Source: Planctomycetota bacterium (GTDB taxonomy: Bacteria; Planctomycetota; Planctomycetia; Planctomycetales; Planctomycetaceae). From it: 12,140 nt of DNA. How positions within the stretch are numbered: position 1 is the first letter of the stretch; every line of letters starts with the position of its first letter. The position numbers and the translations under genes were made by a program. The notes beneath the pieces were generated by a model. It was not told the DNA's origin and did no database searches. It was given only the letters and a program-made list of their open reading frames with translations. This document shows positions 7,431 to 12,140 of this stretch, piece after piece. The stretch is taken from NCBI GenBank assembly GCA_003669575.1, contig QWOR01000197.1:1-12140 (forward strand), given 5' to 3'.

Positions 7431-7559
7431 ATGTCTACTCGCTCCGACACGTTGAACGGCGTTGAGAAACGACGTATTCTGCGTCAAGATGGTGCTGTGC
7501 GGATCGAACTTGAGCCGGTCGCTACCGGTCTGCTCGACTTGAAGACAGCGAACTACTGA
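7431..7559 (+). CDS. Possible small protein upstream of FHA gene
   Basis: This is a 42-codon frame starting MSTRSDTLNGVEKRRILRQD and ending TGLLDLKTANY. I do not recognise it. Support for it being real is its position and wording. Its TGA (7557-7559) overlaps the GAGGA Shine-Dalgarno sequence of the FHA gene, which starts 14 bases later, an arrangement typical of coupled translation. The codon mix (25 of 42 third positions G or C) and the charged, soluble composition look more like coding sequence than the T-rich stretch just before it. Against it, the start has only a GAGAG directly abutting the ATG, and an earlier in-frame ATG at 7422 is equally weak. The frame stays open back to 7239, but that part reads as non-coding. 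It has no signal peptide or membrane helix. Confidence 0.4.
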   Translation: MSTRSDTLNGVEKRRILRQDGAVRIELEPVATGLLDLKTANY

Positions 7560-7573
7560 GGATCGGTGATTCG

Positions 7574-8533
7574 ATGATTCAGGCAGAACTGCGAATAGCA
7601 GCTGGGAATCGGCTAGGCAGCTCTATTCCCCTTCCGCAGGGTAAGTTTTTAGTTGGTCGTGAAGAAGACTGTCACCTGCGCCCCAATAGCGATCTTGTCA
7701 GTCGACATCACTGTGTGTTTACAGTCGATGACTTTTCAGTTCGGTTAAGGGATCTCGGTAGTACGAACGGTACATTTGTGAATGGGGAGCGGCTTAAGGG
7801 AGCCGTGATGCTGAAGCAGGGCGATCGAGTCCTGATCGGGAAGCTCGATTTTGAAGTCGTTATGAAGGAAGCAGTGGCTGCACCTCCTTCTCCGGGTGTT
7901 GATACCGTGATGATCGCCGGTTCGCCCGATTCTGCCTCGGTTTCGACTCAGTTCTCCATGCCCGTCGTCAATCTGACGAAGACGATCGACGACAGTGGGT
8001 TTGTGAACCCAGCTGAAGCTGCAGGACAGGCCCCCCCGGCACCAGCCCCTGTGGCTGAACCAGTTCCCGTGCCCTCCAGCGCGGATACGCAGATGCTCAC
8101 ACAGCAGGGAATGATGCAGCCGGGCATGATGCCTCCCGGATACGGAATGCCGGTCGGTTATCCGCAGCAACCGTACATGCAGAATCCTTACGGTTATCCC
8201 AGCTACCCACAGCAGATGCCGATGGGCGGCTACTACGGTCAGCCGATGGGATATCCCCAGATGCCACAACAGATGATGCCCCCGGGATATGGGATGCCTC
8301 AGCCGGGGATGATGATGCCCCAGCAGCCAATGCCCGAGGCAGCACCTGAAGCTCCTGCCGCTCCATCTGCATCGTCGTTAGGAGTCAAGCTGCCTGATCC
8401 CGCAACTTCGGGAGCCAAGGAACCGCCGCCCGCTGCCCCAGCCGCAGCTCCCTCTTCAGTGGCCGGATCACCCGTGGTTCATATCCCAACCGCTGCAGCC
8501 GATATCATTAAGCAGTACCAGACTCGCCGCTAA
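7574..8533 (+). CDS. FHA-domain protein with Met/Pro/Gln/Tyr-rich disordered tail
   Basis: This 319-residue protein has an N-terminal FHA domain (about 5-97), with the hallmark residues G28-R29, SRHH (43-46) and LGSTNGTFVNG (61-71). This module binds phosphothreonine peptides and usually links a protein to Ser/Thr kinases. Residues about 100-180 form a Pro/Ala/Val-rich linker containing DTVMI and LTKTIDDSGF. Residues about 174-255 are low complexity, rich in Met, Pro, Gln, Gly and Tyr, with MMPPGYGMP at both 185-193 and 234-242. An Ala/Pro linker follows. The last residues, HIPTAAADIIKQYQTRR, look like a short amphipathic helix. There is no signal or membrane segment, so it is likely cytoplasmic. 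GAGGA lies 11 bases before the ATG. The gene is divergent from the envelope cluster and is followed by a strong terminator. The phosphopeptide partner is unknown. Confidence 0.93.
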   Translation: MIQAELRIAAGNRLGSSIPLPQGKFLVGREEDCHLRPNSDLVSRHHCVFTVDDFSVRLRDLGSTNGTFVNGERLKGAVMLKQGDRVLIGKLDFEVVMKEAVAAPPSPGVDTVMIAGSPDSASVSTQFSMPVVNLTKTIDDSGFVNPAEAAGQAPPAPAPVAEPVPVPSSADTQMLTQQGMMQPGMMPPGYGMPVGYPQQPYMQNPYGYPSYPQQMPMGGYYGQPMGYPQMPQQMMPPGYGMPQPGMMMPQQPMPEAAPEAPAAPSASSLGVKLPDPATSGAKEPPPAAPAAAPSSVAGSPVVHIPTAAADIIKQYQTRR

Positions 8534-8565
8534 CCGCCGGTGAGATGCCCGGATCGAATTAGAAA

Positions 8566-8600
8566 GCCCCGCAACCCAATCAGGTTGCGGGGCATTTTCG
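8566..8600. terminator. Bidirectional hairpin terminator
   Basis: GCCCCGCAACC (8566-8576) pairs perfectly with GGTTGCGGGGC (8583-8593) around a six-base loop, giving an 11-pair GC-rich stem. Plus-strand transcripts from the FHA gene then read ATTTTCG. Minus-strand transcripts from the SDR gene read TTTCTAATT after the same stem. Its place between the convergent genes suits shared use. Confidence 0.88.
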
Positions 8601-8641
8601 TTGTCGTTCATCTGGCGTATCGCCAGCTCCGGCCCGATCTC

Positions 8642-9439
8642 CTATTTACCAATCGTTCCCCCGGCGTTCATCGCCATGTTCCCGCCGTCCATCGGAATCA
8701 GGGCCCCGGTGATCCAACACGAGGCATCCGACGCCAGCAGCACGACCAGCCCCTGAATGTCGGTGGGCTTGCCGAGTCTCCCGGCGGGGATTCCGCTCAG
8801 CCAGCGCTGCTCGATCGATGGGTCAGCTGCGATCCGCTTTTCGAGACTGGGGTTCATGACCTGGGCTGGAAGAATCGCATTGACCCGGACTCCACGGCCA
8901 GCCCACTCGGTACTCAGCTCTCGGGTCATCTGGACCACAGCGCCCATCGACATGCTGTAGGCGATGTGTCCGCGTCCCAGTGCGGTCATGCTGGCCAGCG
9001 AGCCGATGTTCAGGATGCTGCCACGTCCGGCCTTCAGCATTCTGCGCCCGGCTTCCTGACACATCTTGAACCGTCCGAAGACGAGGTTCTGAAAAACCTG
9101 CTGGACCTGCTCGAGCGAAATCTCCTCGGGGGCTCCGAGGATCCCTTCCCCGGCAATGTTGCCGAGGAAGTCGACGCGTCCACCGAATTCGCGATCGACC
9201 ACACCCCACAAAGATCCAATATGACCAAGGTCAGATACGCTGCCACTGAATGGCACAGCCCGACGCCCGAGGGCTTCGACATCGCGAGTCGTCTGTTGGA
9301 GTCCCGCTTCGTTCAGATCGGCCAGCAGCAGGTCTGCCCCATGTTCTGCCAGTGCCAGGGCCGATGCACGTCCCATCCCGCTGGCAGCTCCCGAGATCAC
9401 AGCGACTCGCCCCGTCAGGTCAAACAAACGATCTGGCAT
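8642..9439 (-). CDS. SDR-fold protein lacking the catalytic lysine
   Basis: This 265-residue protein has the classical short-chain dehydrogenase/reductase layout. The nucleotide-binding loop is SGAASGMG (16-23), and D41 at the end of beta-2 suggests NAD(H) rather than NADP(H). N118, S147 and Y161 sit where the catalytic Asn, Ser and Tyr are expected. The YxxxK motif, however, reads Y-S-M-S-M, so the catalytic Lys is Met165 (codon ATG at 8947-8945). NNAG reads NIAG (94-97) and the later PG motif reads PA (191-192). The reaction and substrate cannot be named, and normal oxidoreductase activity is doubtful. The ATG at 9439 is supported by GAGGA nine bases upstream. The gene ends about 50 bases from the shared terminator and lies 147 bases after the Nramp-like gene on the same strand. 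Confidence 0.92.
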   Translation of the reverse strand: MPDRLFDLTGRVAVISGAASGMGRASALALAEHGADLLLADLNEAGLQQTTRDVEALGRRAVPFSGSVSDLGHIGSLWGVVDREFGGRVDFLGNIAGEGILGAPEEISLEQVQQVFQNLVFGRFKMCQEAGRRMLKAGRGSILNIGSLASMTALGRGHIAYSMSMGAVVQMTRELSTEWAGRGVRVNAILPAQVMNPSLEKRIAADPSIEQRWLSGIPAGRLGKPTDIQGLVVLLASDASCWITGALIPMDGGNMAMNAGGTIGK

Positions 9440-9533
9440 TTCCAGTAGTCCTCAATCAGTTCAGGTGAATCTTCAGCGAGGCCAGAGCCAATGGCCCTGC
9501 CATCGGAGTGCAGATGACTGCGGCGATGAGCAT

Positions 9534-9561
9534 GTGTCATGGCGGGATCGCATCGTGTCAT
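9534..9561. repeat. Pair of GTGTCAT direct repeats
   Basis: GTGTCAT occurs at 9534-9540 and 9555-9561, 21 bases apart, each preceded by CAT. The pair lies in the 147-base gap upstream of the SDR gene. It may be a tandem regulator site or chance. Confidence 0.25.
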
Positions 9562-9586
9562 ACAGGCTGCTCTTGGCGGCGATCTC

Positions 9587-11173
9587 TCACCACCCTAGCA
9601 ACTCTTTCAGCATAGGCCATTGCTTGGTCATAAAGACCAGGCCCGACATCCCGAGGTAGAACACCCCACAGGCCAGCACTCCGGCCCGATGATACCAGCG
9701 TGGCTGAATCTCCGCAGGCAAGAGTCGACAGTTGATCCACAACAGGTGGAACGAGGTCACTCCCAGGGCCAGATTGTTCAGGTTCGCCACGACCAGTGTC
9801 ATCAGCCGGGGCGTCCCGTAGTTGCTGAAAATGTAAGTAAACACCACGGTCCAGGTCAGAAAGAAGGCCAAAATGGTGTAGTAGACCACTTTAACAGCGT
9901 TGCCATCGGGGTTGTTTCTCAGCCGACGGCTGCCTGACCAGAGTATATCGGTCCAGCGCCGGCTGAAGTCGTCGACGATCGACATCTGGCTGGGCAACAT
10001 CACCAGCATCCCGACCAGGATCGTAACGATCCACATGACATTCGCCATCGCCGGGCCAAAACGCGGGTCACGGCTGATCCCGTCAGCTGTGATGAGCGAT
10101 TGAGCCCAGTCGAGTTTTGATCCGACCAGTGTTGAAGTGTCGGAAAACTCCAGCGAAAGCAGAGCGGGCAGCGCCATTCCCATGAAGCAGCCAGGCCCCC
10201 AGACGAACACTTGGTCGACGACGATGTATTTCCACCAGTCTTTCCACTTGCGCAAGTTATCGGTGGTTATCGAGAAGGCTTTTCCCAAATGGCTAAGCGT
10301 GACTTCCTTGCCTCCGACAGCGCTGGGGATGGCACCCACGACGCTCCCCATGCCCCAGCCCTTGTCACGGACGAAGTTGCTGTAGGTCGCATTCGAAAGC
10401 CCACCACCCCCCGCATAACCAGCGAAGGCACCGAGTGTCGCGATGTTACCCATCGCAATCAGTGGCCATCCGTCTCCGCTCCACAGGCTCTGAAACACGT
10501 TGACAGTGGCGTCTTTTCCATCCACCGTGGTGGGCACAGTCCCGAACTTCAGGAATCCACTGAAGACATTCGCCCAGTTCTCCACACTCACGCACGTCAC
10601 GCCAACGATTAGACAGAACCCGAGAACAATCACGACCTTCGTGGTCATGATCGCCTGCAGCATGTTGTAGATCTTGCCCCCCAGCAATACGGGCACAGCG
10701 ACCAGAAAAATGAATAAGTAGGCCAGCGTCGTCACCAGCCAGCGGTCCTCCACCCCCGGCGGACGGTCAAGGTAGAGCGATGCAGCCATCGCCGCCCCGT
10801 GTGTCGAAAGCCCCGGGATCAGTGAGCTGAGATTCAAAAAAAGAATCACGCCCATCCAGAAGCGTGGGCCGGGCTTGGTGCGCATGAACCCGGTGAAGAT
10901 CGGTTCGCCGCAATAAAGTGCGTATCGACCGCATTCCAGGTTGTAGAACACCTGGCAAATGATCGCGATCGTCGCGATCCACATCAGACCGCCGCCATAT
11001 TTGGCTGTGATATCGGGCCCAAGCAACCATTCCCCGCCGCCAATCTGGATGCCCATCATGACGATGCCCGGACCCACGAATCGGGTCCAATGTTCCCACC
11101 TGAGCGGTTTCGGTTCGGGTAGATCAGCCACCTCCCACGCGGGGAGGCAGTTTGGGATTTGCGGTCGGTCCAT
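9587..11173 (-). CDS. Nramp-fold transporter lacking canonical metal-site motifs
   Basis: This 528-residue polytopic membrane protein has about 11 predicted helices (roughly 34-52, 62-82, 104-124, 146-163, 178-196, 238-258, 318-340, 374-394, 430-450, 457-480, 497-516). The start of helix 1, RFVGPGIVMMGIQIGGGEWL, aligns with the Nramp opening GPG...DPGNW, but DPGN is replaced by GGGE (45-48). The helix 6 region near 242-262 reads AFAGYAGGGGLSN in place of the usual MPH motif. Canonical Nramp proteins are proton-coupled Mn/Fe importers that use exactly those residues, so the substrate here is uncertain. It is longer than usual (typically about 400-450), with extra loops near 205-235 and 285-318. 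The ATG at 11173 has only weak upstream purines. It lies 135 bases after the peptidase gene and 147 bases before the SDR gene. Confidence 0.85.
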   Translation of the reverse strand: MDRPQIPNCLPAWEVADLPEPKPLRWEHWTRFVGPGIVMMGIQIGGGEWLLGPDITAKYGGGLMWIATIAIICQVFYNLECGRYALYCGEPIFTGFMRTKPGPRFWMGVILFLNLSSLIPGLSTHGAAMAASLYLDRPPGVEDRWLVTTLAYLFIFLVAVPVLLGGKIYNMLQAIMTTKVVIVLGFCLIVGVTCVSVENWANVFSGFLKFGTVPTTVDGKDATVNVFQSLWSGDGWPLIAMGNIATLGAFAGYAGGGGLSNATYSNFVRDKGWGMGSVVGAIPSAVGGKEVTLSHLGKAFSITTDNLRKWKDWWKYIVVDQVFVWGPGCFMGMALPALLSLEFSDTSTLVGSKLDWAQSLITADGISRDPRFGPAMANVMWIVTILVGMLVMLPSQMSIVDDFSRRWTDILWSGSRRLRNNPDGNAVKVVYYTILAFFLTWTVVFTYIFSNYGTPRLMTLVVANLNNLALGVTSFHLLWINCRLLPAEIQPRWYHRAGVLACGVFYLGMSGLVFMTKQWPMLKELLGW

Positions 11174-11308
11174 GGGGCGAGCAGCCTGGAGTTTGTCTGA
11201 CGTACTGGGACGAGTGTCCCTCTTTAAAGGTCAGTCCAGAATGCAGGCTAACGCACCCTCCGTTCCCGTGCGAGTATCAACAGCGCTGAATGTGACCACA
11301 TCCGGTGC

Positions 11309-12140
11309 TTACTTCTGGGAACGTACCAGTCGTATACCACGTCCCTCGTATAGCTGTTTAAAATCCTCGAACTTCAAGAGTTCCCGTCCCACTGATGGAT
11401 CCCCCATCAGACAGATTCCGATGGAGTTCATCTCCATCAGCACTGATGAGTGGGATGTCCCGACGATCCAACCCCCCGCTTCGTATTCGGGATTGTGATC
11501 GGCCACCTGCGTGGTGAGTCGCATAAACACGATCGCGGGAAATACCTGGCCCTGCTGGATCTGATCTGCATTCAACGAGAACACCTCAACGTCCCAGTCT
11601 GTCCCCGCCGTCTTGAGCTTCATGCCGCGATATAGGCCAAGCCACGAGGTGCCTTTGCGAGTGATACTGAGTTTGGCCATCTCCTGCTCCGTGGCCTCGA
11701 TCTGATGCATCCGGAGTAAGGTTGCAGCAGCAGCTGCGCTACAGGTGTCGTGCGTGGATTGACGACAGACGCCATCCTCCCATGTATCACCGCATTCGGG
11801 AACCTGGCCGCGAAACGGAAAGTAAACCGCGTACGCCGAGGCCCCGAAGAGCAGGGCGACAATGGCGACTCTTCGAATCGTGGGCGGCGGAACACGGTTC
11901 CACGCCAATCCCGCCAGCACAGCCATCGCCAGCGGAAATCCATTCCCCAGTACGATCAGATTCGAAAACGGCAGCCACTTTGCCAGGACGATATTGTCCC
12001 AGACATCCCGTACATAAAAACCCAGCAGAATTAGAACAGCTGCGGCCAATGCATCGCACAGCCTGGGATGCAACTTCGCTCCGAGACGCATCGTCAGATA
12101 GAACACTCCCAGCGATAGAGCTGCCAGGATTACCGCCCCC
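11309..12140 (-). CDS. Membrane-anchored C39-like cysteine peptidase (N-terminus beyond window)
   Basis: The frame stays open through the right edge, so the true start is outside; a GTG at 12106 is in frame but the hydrophobic reading continues upstream (GAVILAALSLG). Counting from that GTG, helices lie near 16-32, 50-69 and 78-96, plus the one at the edge. A C39-like papain-fold domain follows. The probable catalytic Cys is C122 in DTCSAAAAATLLR, with the oxyanion Gln (Q116) six residues before it, as in C39. H219 (TSHSSVLME) and D236 (MGDPSVG) fit the His and Asp. The usual CGP after the Cys is CSA. C105 and C114 form an extra Cys pair just before the active site. Family C39 normally cleaves double-glycine leaders within ABC exporters, but no ABC domain is visible here. 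The substrate is unknown. Confidence 0.8.
   Translation of the reverse strand, partial: GAVILAALSLGVFYLTMRLGAKLHPRLCDALAAAVLILLGFYVRDVWDNIVLAKWLPFSNLIVLGNGFPLAMAVLAGLAWNRVPPPTIRRVAIVALLFGASAYAVYFPFRGQVPECGDTWEDGVCRQSTHDTCSAAAAATLLRMHQIEATEQEMAKLSITRKGTSWLGLYRGMKLKTAGTDWDVEVFSLNADQIQQGQVFPAIVFMRLTTQVADHNPEYEAGGWIVGTSHSSVLMEMNSIGICLMGDPSVGRELLKFEDFKQLYEGRGIRLVRSQK

Noticed and set aside
7131..7487. Open frames on both strands in the divergent region (118 codons minus, about 106 plus)
   Set aside because: They overlap each other, are low in recognisable protein features and cover the pyrimidine-rich tract; only the last 42 codons of the plus frame ending at 7559 look plausible.
9481..9497. GGCCA/TGGCC inverted repeat as terminator after the Nramp-like gene
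   Set aside because: It is a short stem with no T-run on either side, and could be chance in GC-rich DNA.
11207..11220. GGGAC-GAGT-GTCCC hairpin as terminator of the peptidase gene
   Set aside because: The stem is only five pairs, and in the minus direction it is followed by AGTACG with no T-run.

Overview
The window reads as chromosomal DNA of a planctomycete (Planctomycetota). The basis is the gene content: a MoxR / DUF58 / BatA-type cluster beside a Tat-exported alpha/alpha-toroid protein, a TPR plus PQQ-like propeller protein, and an FHA protein with a Met/Pro/Gln-rich tail. Shine-Dalgarno use is patchy and GC is moderately high. The genus cannot be fixed by reading alone. No rRNA, tRNA, CRISPR array, insertion sequence or phage gene was recognised.

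Region 1 (1-6907, minus strand) is a six-gene co-directional cluster with gaps of only about 45-95 bases. In transcription order it encodes a secreted TPR/PQQ-like propeller protein, a secreted SIMPL (DUF541) protein, a Tat-exported squalene-cyclase-like toroid protein, a MoxR AAA+ ATPase, a DUF58 VWA-like protein, and a BatA-type membrane VWA protein that runs off the left edge. In known MoxR systems the ATPase works with VWA partners on membrane or periplasmic clients. The three upstream exported proteins may be clients or co-factors, which is inference.

Region 2 (6908-7573) is the divergent control region. It holds a near-perfect 16-bp palindrome just upstream of the cluster, a second inverted repeat with half-sites two helical turns apart, a weak plus-strand promoter candidate, a strongly pyrimidine-rich leader, and a possible 42-residue gene.

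Region 3 (7574-8600, plus strand) is an FHA-domain protein with a long low-complexity tail, closed by a strong hairpin terminator that probably works in both directions.

Region 4 (8642-12140, minus strand) holds a short-chain dehydrogenase whose catalytic Lys position is Met, an Nramp-fold transporter lacking the DPGN and MPH metal-site motifs, and a membrane-anchored C39-like cysteine peptidase cut by the right edge. These three share a strand, but gaps of about 135-145 bases make a single operon uncertain.

The items most worth a second look are the six-gene envelope cluster with its palindrome, the small gene apparently coupled to the FHA gene, and the two proteins (SDR and Nramp-like) that keep their fold but have lost hallmark active-site residues.
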